From contig CALFCI010000018.1 in the NCBI GenBank assembly GCA_937951135.1, positions 1 to 64,000 on the forward strand: DNA of 64,000 nt, given 5' to 3'. Position 1 is the first letter of the stretch. Each line of letters opens with the position of its first letter. A program made the position numbers and the translations under genes. This document shows, piece after piece, positions 44,281 to 53,900 of the stretch. Below the pieces are notes generated by a model. It was given only the letters and a program-made list of their open reading frames with translations, was not told the origin of the DNA and made no database searches. Source of the DNA: an uncultured Aquimarina sp. Lineage in GTDB: Bacteria > Bacteroidota > Bacteroidia > Flavobacteriales > Flavobacteriaceae.

Positions 44281-44637
44281 CTATCTTTTCTTAATTTTTG
44301 AAATAGTTACCATTTCGACATTACCACCAATGGGAGGATTAATTTTAGAAAGATCAACTATAGCTTCGGCTACAAGAGGCAATTCATGTATAATACGTGC
44401 TAATATGCGTTCTGCAACATGTTCTAATAATTGAGATCGAATTGCCATTTCTTCCTTTACAATACGATTTAAATGTACATAGTCCACAGTATCAGATAGT
44501 TGATCTGAATTTGCAGAAGTATATAAATTCGCTTTAACTTTAAGGTCTACACGATAGTCAGATCCTATTTTTTCCTCTTCTTGTAAACATCCATGATTTG
44601 CATAAACCTTAATGTTTTGTAATGTAATGTATCCCAT
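44281..44637 (-). CDS. folB: Dihydroneopterin aldolase
   Basis: A 118-residue enzyme of folate synthesis. GYITLQNIKVYANHGCLQEE (start to about residue 21) contains the YANHG substrate loop, DYRVDLKVKANL and VDYVHLNRIVKEEM the pterin-binding core, and LLEHVAERIL the active-site helix. The size fits the octameric FolB family. Confidence 0.93.
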   Translation of the reverse strand: MGYITLQNIKVYANHGCLQEEEKIGSDYRVDLKVKANLYTSANSDQLSDTVDYVHLNRIVKEEMAIRSQLLEHVAERILARIIHELPLVAEAIVDLSKINPPIGGNVEMVTISKIKKR

Positions 44638-44643
44638 GATTTT

Positions 44644-44798
44644 AGTATAGAGTCGTTAGTACATAGTATTAAGTCCTTAGTATTAAGTATGTTATCAATT
44701 AGATATGTAATACTAGTGTAAGATTAAGAAGGTCAATCCTGTTATCAACTATAGACTTACAAAATACTATGTACTTAATACTAACGACTCAATACTAA
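44644..44798. repeat. Long imperfect inverted repeat in the folB-glnS spacer
   Basis: TAGTATAGAGTCGTTAGTAC (44644-44663) and the later AATACTAACGACTCAATACT (44777-44796) are complementary over most of their length, and both also contain TACATAGTATTAAG-type words. The arms could form a cruciform or RNA hairpin between the divergent genes. Confidence 0.65.
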
Positions 44799-44835
44799 AA
44801 TAAGATGAACTTTTTTGGTAAAGATATAGTATCAA

Positions 44836-44866
44836 TTTAGAATTTAGAATTTAGAATTCAGAATTT
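44836..44866. repeat. Short tandem repeat AATTTAG
   Basis: Four near-copies of an AATTTAG / AATTCAG unit lie about 35 bp upstream of the glnS start. No function is evident. Confidence 0.6.
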
Positions 44867-44901
44867 TATGATAGCTTTGTATTTTACTAGACTATTGAAT
44901 C

Positions 44902-46950
44902 ATGACAGCAGATACCAAATCGCTCCATTTTATTGAGCAAATTATAGAAGAAGATATTAGTAACGGAATGTCTCGTACTAATTTACGATTTCGATTTCCT
45001 CCAGAACCTAATGGGTATTTACATATTGGACATACTAAAGCATTAGGGATTAGTTTTGGTATGGGATTACGCTACAATGCTCCTGTAAATTTGCGTTTTG
45101 ATGATACGAATCCTGCCAAGGAAGAACAAGAGTATGTAGATGCTATTAAACAAGATGTAGCATGGTTAGGATACCAATGGGATAAAGAATGTTATTCTTC
45201 AGATTATTTTCAGCAACTGTATGATTGGGCAGTACAGTTAATTCAACAAGGAAAAGCGTATGTAGATTCTCAAACTTCGGAAGCAATGGCGGAGCAGAAA
45301 GGAACAACTACATCACCAGGGCAAAATAGTCCATATCGAGATCGATCTGTAGCTGAGAATTTAGCATTATTTGAACAAATGAAAGCGGGTGCTTTTAATG
45401 AAGGTTCATACGTGCTTCGGGCAAAAATTGATATGACAGACCCTAATATGTTGATGCGAGATCCATTGATGTATCGTATTCTTAAAAAAGAACATCATCG
45501 TACCGGAGATCAATGGTGTATCTATCCTATGTATGATTGGACACATGGAGAGAGTGATTATATCGAACAAATATCACATTCCTTATGTTCATTAGAATTT
45601 AAGCCGCATAGAGCGCTTTATGAATGGTTTTTGGAACAGATATATGATGATAACAAAATAAAGCCTAAGCAGCGTGAATTTGCCCGTTTAAACCTGAGTT
45701 ATACGATTATGAGTAAGCGTAAGTTATTACGTTTGGTAGAAGAAGGTATTGTAACGGGATGGAATGATCCTAGAATGCCTACGATATCTGGATTACGTAG
45801 ACGTGGATATACTCCAGAATCTTTGCGAAAGTTTGTAGCAACTGTAGGAGTAGCGAAACGAGAAAATATCATAGATGTTTCTTTATTAGAGTTTTGTATT
45901 CGTGAAGATCTGAATAAAAAGGCGCCTAGAATTATGGCTGTGCTGGATCCAGTAATACTTACGATTACAAATTATCCTGATAGTGAAGAATGGTTGGATG
46001 CAGAAAATAATCCAGAAGATGTTAATGCAGGGATGAGAAAAGTACCATTCTCTAAGCAACTATATATTGAACGAGAAGATTTTAAGGAAGAAGCGGGATC
46101 AAAGTATTTCAGATTAACTTTAGGAAAAGAAGTACGTTTAAAGAATGCATATATCATTAAAGGTGAACGTGTAATTAAGGATGCTGATGGAAAAATTATT
46201 GAAATTGAATGTAGTTATGATGTAGATAGTAAATCAGGGAGTGGGAGTGAAGCTTCAAAACGAAATGTAAAAGGTACGATACATTGGGTATCGATACCTC
46301 ATGCAATTCCTGTAGAAGTAAGAGTTTACGATAGACTTTTTAATCATGAATCCCCCGATGGAGATAAGGATAAAGATTTTATGGACTACATTAACCCAAA
46401 ATCTTTACAAACCGTAACTGCCTATATAGAACCTAGTATACAAGAGGCAAAACCTTTAGATCAATTTCAGTTCCAACGTTTAGGATATTTTAATATTGAT
46501 CCCGATAGTACTGCATCAAAAATAGTATGCAATAAAACAGTAGGATTAAGAGATACTTGGGCTAAAGTAAAAGCGGCACCAAAAGATTCGGGGCAACATA
46601 AAGCCAAACCAAGTCAACAACAGCAACGAGAAATTCCAGCAATAGAAGAAGTAAAAAAAGCAGGAAAAAAATATACCAATTTACCAGAAGAAAAAAGAGC
46701 TATCTTAAAAAGTAAAATTGAAGCAGCAGCGACAAAAGTAACTCTTGAAGAGCTGATACCACTATACGATACTGCGGTTAAAAAAGCAGGAACTAGAATT
46801 GCGGTTTTAATTGCCTTAGGTATTGTATTAGAAACTAATGGAGCACAACCAGATCCGTTGGCTGTAGCTTTTATACAAAAAGCAAAAGAAGATAAAAATG
46901 AGTTATTACAAGAAGAAGCGGAGCAGTTAGCGAATACTTACGGAATATAG
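44902..46950 (+). CDS. glnS: Glutaminyl-tRNA synthetase with C-terminal extension
   Basis: A 682-residue class I synthetase that charges tRNA-Gln directly. FPPEPNGYLHIGHTKA (HIGH, about residues 30-45), RFDDTNPAKEEQEYVD and the KMSKS counterpart TIMSKRKLLR (about 267-276) are all present; the anticodon-binding beta-barrels follow to about residue 555. The last about 110 residues (VKKAGKKYTNLPEEKRA ... QLANTYGI) are an extra helical domain. E. coli GlnS has about 554 residues; a YqeY-type tail would be longer and I do not see its signature, so I leave this tail unnamed. A terminator follows. Confidence 0.95.
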   Translation: MTADTKSLHFIEQIIEEDISNGMSRTNLRFRFPPEPNGYLHIGHTKALGISFGMGLRYNAPVNLRFDDTNPAKEEQEYVDAIKQDVAWLGYQWDKECYSSDYFQQLYDWAVQLIQQGKAYVDSQTSEAMAEQKGTTTSPGQNSPYRDRSVAENLALFEQMKAGAFNEGSYVLRAKIDMTDPNMLMRDPLMYRILKKEHHRTGDQWCIYPMYDWTHGESDYIEQISHSLCSLEFKPHRALYEWFLEQIYDDNKIKPKQREFARLNLSYTIMSKRKLLRLVEEGIVTGWNDPRMPTISGLRRRGYTPESLRKFVATVGVAKRENIIDVSLLEFCIREDLNKKAPRIMAVLDPVILTITNYPDSEEWLDAENNPEDVNAGMRKVPFSKQLYIEREDFKEEAGSKYFRLTLGKEVRLKNAYIIKGERVIKDADGKIIEIECSYDVDSKSGSGSEASKRNVKGTIHWVSIPHAIPVEVRVYDRLFNHESPDGDKDKDFMDYINPKSLQTVTAYIEPSIQEAKPLDQFQFQRLGYFNIDPDSTASKIVCNKTVGLRDTWAKVKAAPKDSGQHKAKPSQQQQREIPAIEEVKKAGKKYTNLPEEKRAILKSKIEAAATKVTLEELIPLYDTAVKKAGTRIAVLIALGIVLETNGAQPDPLAVAFIQKAKEDKNELLQEEAEQLANTYGI

Positions 46951-46964
46951 TAGTTATCTTACAG

Positions 46965-47008
46965 TAAAAAAGCATCACAGGTTTCTAAAACTTGTGATGC
47001 TTTTTTTT
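46965..47008 (+). terminator. Terminator between convergent glnS and the gene at 47016
   Basis: AAAAAAGCATCACA pairs with TGTGATGCTTTTTT across a 16-base loop. It lies just after the glnS stop and just beyond the stop of the convergent gene, and can serve both. Confidence 0.9.
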
Positions 47009-47015
47009 ATACCTA

Positions 47016-47528
47016 TTATTCTTCCATAAGCTGTTCATCATCTGGAATTTGAATTGTAGTTTTAAAATCCGGAAATAATTGTTGTGTATTGGGATCGGCA
47101 AGTAATTTATTAGCTTCTATAAAGTACCATTGCGTTTCAGAATCATCATAAAATCCTAATAAAGAACTTTTTAGCGTTATTTTACGACCATCAAAATCCA
47201 TATATGTGGTGTTAGTCACCAAACAGCGATAAGCGTTGTCTTCTTTTTTTACAGTGACTACTTCATGAATATCATAGGTAGTAATTGCGATCTGTTGCGC
47301 AGCCATGGTTCTAAAGGTTTCTTCCATAGCTTCTAGAAGCGCTTGATCTCCATACGTATCTCGTATGACAGGATGAGTATATTGTAATAAGACAGATTTT
47401 TTTTTATCTATTGTCGCTTCTGCTAAATTTTTTGCCTGTGTTAATGCAGACGTTTTTAATGCTGTTATGGATTGAGAAAAAGTAGTATAGGATATACATA
47501 CTAATAGTATGAAAATATTCTTTTTCAT
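47016..47528 (-). CDS. Secreted protein of unknown function
   Basis: A 170-residue protein with a signal peptide (KKNIFILLVCISYTTFSQS, cut near residue 19). The body forms an alpha+beta unit with FRTMAAQQIAITTYDIHEVV, TYMDFDGRKITLKSSLLGF and an aromatic QWYFIEANKLL strand, reminiscent of small NTF2-like folds, although I do not recognise a family. It is predicted to be periplasmic. It is separated from its neighbours by terminators on both sides, so it is a single-gene unit. Confidence 0.7.
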   Translation of the reverse strand: MKKNIFILLVCISYTTFSQSITALKTSALTQAKNLAEATIDKKKSVLLQYTHPVIRDTYGDQALLEAMEETFRTMAAQQIAITTYDIHEVVTVKKEDNAYRCLVTNTTYMDFDGRKITLKSSLLGFYDDSETQWYFIEANKLLADPNTQQLFPDFKTTIQIPDDEQLMEE

Positions 47529-47732
47529 GGTAATTTTTTAAGTAAAGATAAGCTTTTTGATAGTATTATAAATATTGATAGTAATACAGTTCATATAGAA
47601 ATATACTATTAAAAATCAAGTGATATAAAAGGCCTTTAAGCGCATTTTAAAAAAGGGGAATGAATACTATTAGAAAAAGAATAAGCAGGCAACAGCGGTT
47701 TTAATTTGAGCTTTTTAGAAAAACAGAATAAA

Positions 47733-47786
47733 AAAAAGCCATTTATAAAAAAAGCAATGTACGATCTTTTTAAATGGCTTTTTTAG
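47733..47786 (-). terminator. Terminator of the SPFH gene at 47806
   Basis: AAAAAAGCCATTTA pairs with TAAATGGCTTTTTT around a 26-base loop. It lies 20 bp after the stop of the minus-strand SPFH gene. Confidence 0.85.
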
Positions 47787-47805
47787 GAGACAAAACCTAA
47801 GGAAG

Positions 47806-48741
47806 TTATTCTTTAGGTTTTTTATTTACAATACCTTTTTTAGCATTTTGTTTTTTCATTTCTTCTCCAATTTGGTTGGAGGCGGTAAATGAAGCAATCA
47901 TATTATTTAGCATATCACTACCGGTTTGTGGAGAGTTAGGTAATAAGATTAAGTTACTATTCGTTTCTTCTCCAAGAGACTGTAAGGTATCATAATGTTG
48001 GGTCACTACAATAAGGGCAGAGGCTTCTTGAGAATTGATCCCCACATTATTCAAGACATCAACACTCTCTTCTAGACCACGTGCAATTTCTCTACGTTGA
48101 TCAGCAATACCTTGTCCTTGTAGTCTTTTACTTTCTGCTTCCGCACGTGCTTTGGCTACAATTTTAATGCGTTCCGCTTCCGCTTCATATTCTGCCGCTA
48201 CTTTCTCACGTTCTGCAGCATTAATTCTGTTCATGGCTTCTTTTACCTGCATATCAGGATCAATGTCAGTAACTAAGGTTTTAATGATATCATAGCCATA
48301 GTTAATCATCGCTTCATTTAATTCTTGTTTAACTGCTATAGCCACATCATCCTTACGTTCAAAAACATCATCTAATTTCATTTTTGGAACTTCAGCACGA
48401 ACAACATCAAAGACATAAGAGGTGATTTGATCGTGTGGATTTTCTAATTTATAAAAAGCGTCATATACTTTTTCTTTAAGTACTTGAAATTGTACAGAAA
48501 TTTTAAGACGAACAAATACATCGTCTTTTGTTTTGGTTTCTACCAAAACATCGAGTTGTTGAATTTTAAGATTAATACGGCCCGCAATACGATCAAAAAT
48601 AGGAATCTTGAAATGAAGACCAGAATTACGAATACTCAAAAATTTACCAAACCGTTCTACAATAGCAGCCGTTTGTTGCTTTACTGTGAAAATCCCAGTA
48701 AAAAAAATGATGATAGCAATTGCTATAGGAATATAATACAT
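47806..48741 (-). CDS. SPFH/Band 7 (stomatin-like) membrane protein
   Basis: A 311-residue membrane-anchored scaffold protein. One N-terminal helix (IPIAIAIIIFFTGIFTV, about 4-20) is followed by the Band 7 domain (TAAIVERFGKFLSIRNSGLH, about 24-43 ... RINLKIQQLDVLVETKTKDD). A long charged coiled coil spans about 185-235 (AEREKVAAEYEAEAERIKIV), and a stomatin-like tail (NSQEASALIVVTQHYDTLQS) is next. Homologues organise lipid microdomains and regulate membrane proteases. No NfeD gene is adjacent, unlike in many relatives. Confidence 0.9.
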   Translation of the reverse strand: MYYIPIAIAIIIFFTGIFTVKQQTAAIVERFGKFLSIRNSGLHFKIPIFDRIAGRINLKIQQLDVLVETKTKDDVFVRLKISVQFQVLKEKVYDAFYKLENPHDQITSYVFDVVRAEVPKMKLDDVFERKDDVAIAVKQELNEAMINYGYDIIKTLVTDIDPDMQVKEAMNRINAAEREKVAAEYEAEAERIKIVAKARAEAESKRLQGQGIADQRREIARGLEESVDVLNNVGINSQEASALIVVTQHYDTLQSLGEETNSNLILLPNSPQTGSDMLNNMIASFTASNQIGEEMKKQNAKKGIVNKKPKE

Positions 48742-49069
48742 GAGAAGAGTGTTTAAAAGTTAGATTATAAAAATAGTGAATTTGTGGTGGATCAATCAGT
48801 GATATAATAAGAAACTATTTTTTAGGACGATACAAGTGCTAAGAAAAGGAGATATACGCTTGCAGCCTGTCCTGAGTTTATCGAAGGGCTAAGACTGATA
48901 GAGAAAAAGACGCGGAGATGAATACACAGCTATTTCAGTACAGCGTCATTTTTGTAACTTTACAGCTAAAATCTTTTTTGTCTTAGCCCTTCGATAAACT
49001 CAGGACAGGCTGTAAGCGTACGTCTATTCGTCTCTTTTTTGGCAACATGATCTTTGAAACCTTTACCAA
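48742..49069. other. Spacer with a long inverted repeat
   Basis: No gene. The middle is taken by the pair of 39-bp inverted arms at 48857-48895 and 48980-49018, described separately. Confidence 0.7.
48857..49018. repeat. Inverted repeat with 39-bp arms (family shared with 26582-26680)
   Basis: 48857-48895 and 48980-49018 are reverse complements at 38 of 39 positions. Each holds CCTGAGTTTATCGAAGGGC or its complement, separated by 84 bp. The same unit occurs in one arm of the repeat at 26582-26680. It lies between the divergent ends of gltX and the SPFH gene promoter region. Confidence 0.85.
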
Positions 49070-50581
49070 CTATAAATGATCCATCGCTTTTTCAATTCTC
49101 TGTATCGTTTCTTCTTTTCCGATAGTAGCTGCGATAGCATATACATCCGGCCCTTGTAAAGATCCCACCAAGGCAAGACGCAGTGGCATCATTACTTTTC
49201 CAAAACCAATTTCTTTACTTGTAATCCATGTTTTTACTATAGGAGTTATGGTGTCAGTTGTATAGTCAGAAATATCTGATAACACCGTAATCAATTCTTG
49301 CAGTAAAGCAGTAGTGTCATCTTTCCAAGCTTTTTTACTAGCCTTAGCATCATACGCGATAGGGGTGATAAAGAAAAAAGAACTCAGTTCCCAAAGATCT
49401 TTTGTAAATACAGCGCGCTCTTTCACGAGTTCGATAATAGTAGAAAGAGATAGTGTAGTGTTGATTTGATGGGTAGCAAGTATTGCTTCAAAAGGAGCTA
49501 TTAAATCTGCGGTGTCAGTACGTTGTAAATGTTGTTGCTGAAACCATTTGGTTTTATCAGGGTCAAATTTTGCACCTGCTTTTTGCACCCGCTTCAAATC
49601 AAATTCTTGTATCAATTCTTCTAAAGAAAATAATTCCTGTTCTGTTCCAGGATTCCATCCTAAAAAAGCGAGCATGTTGACAACGGCTTCCGGCAGGTAT
49701 CCATCCTCTTTGTATCCAGAAGATAGTTCTTGTGTTTTAGGATCTGTCCATTGTAATGGAAATACAGGAAATCCTATTTTATCACCATCTCGTTTGCTTA
49801 GTTTTCCTTTACCAACTGGTTTTAAAATTAAAGGAAGATGTGCGAAAATTGGAGCATCCCAACCTAAGGCACGATATAATAAAACATGTAAAGCCAAAGA
49901 AGGCAACCATTCCTCACCACGAATGACATGAGAAATCTCCATCAAATGGTCATCTACAATATTGGCAAGGTGATAGGTAGGCATCCCATCACTTTTAAAT
50001 ATAATTTTATCATCCAATACATTAGTATCAATAGTCATATCACCACGAATCTCATCGGTTAGTGATAATGTTTCATCTTGTGGACATTTAAAACGGAGTA
50101 CATACGGAGTCCCGGCTTTAATTTTTTGTTGTGTTTCTTCAGGAGATAAAGACAAAGAATTGTCGAGACTTAAACGATTGTGCCAATTGTATACAAAAGT
50201 TTTTCCTTCAGCTTCATGAGCTGTACGATGTTGACCTAATTGTTCAGCACTATCAAAAGCATAATAAGCGTGACCTGATGCTATTAATTGATCGGCATAT
50301 TTTTGGTATACTGGTTTGCGTTCACTCTGTCTATACGGCCCAAAAGCACCTTCTTTTCCAGGGCCCTCATCAAAAGGAATAGTACACCAATCTAAGGCAT
50401 TGGCAATATAGTGTTCTGCACCTTCAACATATCGATTTTGATCGGTATCTTCTATTCGAAGTACAAAAGTACCTTGATGTTTTTTAGCAAATAAATAATT
50501 AAATAAAGCAGTACGTACACCACCAATATGTAATGGACCTGTAGGGCTAGGAGCAAATCGAACGCGTATATTTTTTGTCAT
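49070..50581 (-). CDS. gltX: Glutamyl-tRNA synthetase
   Basis: A 503-residue class I synthetase that charges tRNA-Glu. RFAPSPTGPLHIGGVRTALF holds the HIGH motif (about residues 18-21), RIEDTDQNR and IRGEEWLPSLALHVLLY are the family's glutamate- and tRNA-binding strands, and KMSKS appears as KGKLSKRDGDK near residue 259. Length is normal. With glnS also present, this enzyme is probably discriminating rather than one that also charges tRNA-Gln. Confidence 0.95.
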   Translation of the reverse strand: MTKNIRVRFAPSPTGPLHIGGVRTALFNYLFAKKHQGTFVLRIEDTDQNRYVEGAEHYIANALDWCTIPFDEGPGKEGAFGPYRQSERKPVYQKYADQLIASGHAYYAFDSAEQLGQHRTAHEAEGKTFVYNWHNRLSLDNSLSLSPEETQQKIKAGTPYVLRFKCPQDETLSLTDEIRGDMTIDTNVLDDKIIFKSDGMPTYHLANIVDDHLMEISHVIRGEEWLPSLALHVLLYRALGWDAPIFAHLPLILKPVGKGKLSKRDGDKIGFPVFPLQWTDPKTQELSSGYKEDGYLPEAVVNMLAFLGWNPGTEQELFSLEELIQEFDLKRVQKAGAKFDPDKTKWFQQQHLQRTDTADLIAPFEAILATHQINTTLSLSTIIELVKERAVFTKDLWELSSFFFITPIAYDAKASKKAWKDDTTALLQELITVLSDISDYTTDTITPIVKTWITSKEIGFGKVMMPLRLALVGSLQGPDVYAIAATIGKEETIQRIEKAMDHL

Positions 50582-50972
50582 GGTATTTTTTAGTTGATAG
50601 TTGATAGTTGTCGGTTGATAGTTATTTTGAAATCTTTAGCAGTAATGCATATCGATATTTCAGCTCGTATCTAGTGCTACTATTCAACAGATAGAAAACA
50701 GCGTAAAGATACAATCTATATTATTTTGTTTATTTAAAAAATGACAGGAAATTGATAGGAATATCTACTAGGTTTTCAAAACCTAGTAGGGTTGCTGGTC
50801 TTGTTTTATATTTTGAAGCGTCTATCGTTGTTTCATGTTTAAGACCTGCTAGGTTTTCAAAACCTAGCAGGTCTGTAATTTTAGTATAGACGAATACAGT
50901 GGCTTAGTGCTAATAGCTAATGGCTAGTCAGGGATAACATATTCAAAAATAAAGTTGTAGTTTTAAAGTGTA
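50582..50972. other. Spacer with tandem and palindromic repeats
   Basis: Starts with a run of TTGATAG-type tandem units (about 50590-50625). Two palindromes related to the core of the MITE follow: CTACTAGGTTTT... at 50765-50789 and AGACCTGCTAGGTTTT... at 50842-50874. No ORF. Confidence 0.65.
50765..50874. repeat. Two stand-alone palindromes sharing the MITE core
   Basis: Each is a perfect or near-perfect palindrome: CTACTAGGTTTT facing AAAACCTAGTAG (50765-50789), and AGACCTGCTAGGTTTT facing AAAACCTAGCAGGTCT (50842-50874). The same GACCTRCTAGGTTT palindrome forms the centre of the MITE copies, but no MITE ends are nearby. Confidence 0.8.
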
Positions 50973-50993
50973 ATGATAAGGAGCACAATTGGC

Positions 50994-53900
50994 ATGAATA
51001 ATTTTGAACAGATTAAAGAAAAGTTAGAGCATTTTATACGAAAGTATTATATAAATGCCTTAATTAAAGGAGCACTATTGTTCTTTGCAACAGGAGTACT
51101 TTATTTTTTATTTACGCTATTATTAGAATATTGGTTATGGTTGGGGACTACAGGAAGGACGCTATTATTTTGGGTATTTATCGTAGTAGAATCTAGCCTA
51201 TTAGTTCGATTTATTATTATTCCTGGCACTAAATTATTTAAAGTATCAAAAGGAATTGATCACAAAAAAGCTTCTGAAATTATTGGAAAACACTTTCCTG
51301 ATGTTAATGATAAATTATTAAACCTTTTACAGTTACAAGAATCAAAATCTGAATCCACATTATTAGTAGCAAGTATAGAACAAAAATCAACCCAATTGGC
51401 AGCTGTTCCTTTTAAGGCAGCTATAGATTTTACGAAGAACAAAAAGTATGTAAAGTATGCCGCATTACCAATTATAGTATTTCTATTTTTTTCAGTAGTG
51501 ATGTCAAAAAATTGGTTTAATGAAAGTTATACCAGAATGGTGAACTATAAAACCGCTTATCAGCCTCCAGCGCCTTTTCAATTTTTGGTACTGAATGATA
51601 CTTTAGCTACTGTAGAGAATAAAGATTACAAACTAAGAGTAAAGACAAAAGGAGAAGTAGTGCCAGAAAATGCGAGTATTACCTATAATGGCGAAGTTTA
51701 TTTTTTGCAACACATAGCATCAGGTATGTTCGAACATGTATTTATACAACCCAAGGAAACTATTGAATTTGTATTGAATGCAAATGAAGTGCAATCGATA
51801 CCTCTTCAATTGGAAGTAACCGCAGTTCCATTAATTCTAAATTTTGATTTGGAACTATCATATCCAAGACATACTCATAAAAAAGATAGAGTAATTAAAG
51901 GTTCTGGTAACGCAACTATTCCTGAGGGTACAAGGGTAAAATGGAAAGTGACCACTAGAAACACAAATCAAGTTCAACTTAAAACAAGAGATACTTCTTA
52001 TGTATTGAAACAAGATAAGTCGGTATTCTCAATAGATAAGAAAGTGTATACGGATTTGAGTTACCATATCGCAACTTCAAATACCGCCATTCATAATTAT
52101 GATGATATTGCTTTCAAGCTTAAAGTGGATATAGATGAATATCCAGAACTAAATATAGCTTCTAAAAAAGATACCTTGGATGATCAGATCACTTATTTTT
52201 CTGCTCGTGTAAGTGATGATTATGGGTTGCATAAATTACAATTGGTGTATTACAAATCGGAGTCTCCAACAGATAAGATTAGGGTACAACTACCCATTAA
52301 AAAATCAACTTTGGATGAGTTTTTATATACGTTTCCAAACACACTTCCTTTAGAGAAAGGAATATCGTATTATTATTATTTTGAAGTATTTGATAATGAT
52401 CAACTCCATAATTATAAGCAGACTAAAAGTAAAGAATATAGCTTTAGAAAATTAACAGATGAGGAAGAAAAGAATGCCAATTTGGTAAAACAAAAAGAAA
52501 GTATAAGTGGTTTAAATCAATCGTTACAAAAATTTAAAGAGCGTTCAAAAGATTTAAAAGATATCAGTAAGCTTCAAAAGGAGAAGAAGGAATTAGATTA
52601 TAATGATCGAAAGAAACTAAAGGAATTTTTAGCGCGTCAAAAAGAGCAAGAGAAATTAATGCAGAATTTTTCCAAAGAGCTAAAGAAGAACATGGAAGAA
52701 TTGAGTCAAAAAAAGGAACCCTTTAAAGATGCACTCAAAGAACGGTTGGAACGAAATGAAGAACGTCTAGAAAAGAATAAAAAACTATTAGAAGAAATAG
52801 AGAAGTTGAATTCTAAATTGGATAAAGATAAACTCACAGAAAAGTTAGAGAAACTGAACAAAGAGAATAAAAATATTAATAAAAATTTAGAGCAATTGTT
52901 AGAATTAACAAAGCGTTTTTATGTCGTTGAAAAGCATGAACGATTAGCAGAGCAATTGTATAAACTTGCAGAAGAGCAAAAAAAGTTGGCGGATAAAAAA
53001 GAGAATTCAAAGGAGCAGCAACAAAAGATGAATGCATCTTTTAAAGCTTTTCAGAAGGAAATGGAATCTTTACGAAAAGAAAATGAAGGACTACGTAAAC
53101 CGATGAGTTTAGATCAAAAGAAAGAAGAGGAGCAAGGGATAGCACAAGAGCAACAAAAAGCAACTGAAAATTTAGAAGAAGAACAAAAAGAAGATGCTCA
53201 AAAAAATCAAAAGAGTGCTGCTGAAAAAATGAAGCAAATGGCAGATGGGATGCAAAAGCAGATGCAAGCTTCAGGGGAAGCACAACAACAAGAAGACACA
53301 GAAATGTTACGTCAGATATTAGATAATTTAGTGGGGTTTTCTTTGGAGCAAGAAATTTTGATGAAACGTTTTAAGGAAAGTAGTTTGGATCATCCTAGGT
53401 ATCCTATGCGATTAAAAAGGCAGAGTGTACTAAGAGAAAACTTCATTCATATTGACGACAGCTTATATGCTTTAGCATTACGAACACCTCAAATTGCAGA
53501 TGATGTTACAAAGAAGCTTACCGATGTTAGTTATAATCTGGATAAGTCTTTAGAAAAATTAGCAGACAACCAATTGGGTCAGGGAACAGCAAGTCAGCAA
53601 TATGTAATTACAGGGTCAAATGATTTAGCATATATGTTGAGTCAAGCTTTAGATCAGATGCAAAACAGTATGCCGAAGTCAGGTTCTGGAAAAGGAAAAT
53701 CAAAAGGGTTTCAATTGCCAGACATTATTAAAAAACAAGGAGAATTAAATGAAGAGATGAAGAAGGGAATGGAGAAAGGCAAAAAAGGTGAAGAAGGAAA
53801 AGAGGGTGAAAAAGGAGAGCAAGGTAAACAGGGCAAACAAGGAAAAGAAGGAGAACAAGGTAAATCTGGAAAGTCCGGAAAAAATGGTAAAGACGGTAAG

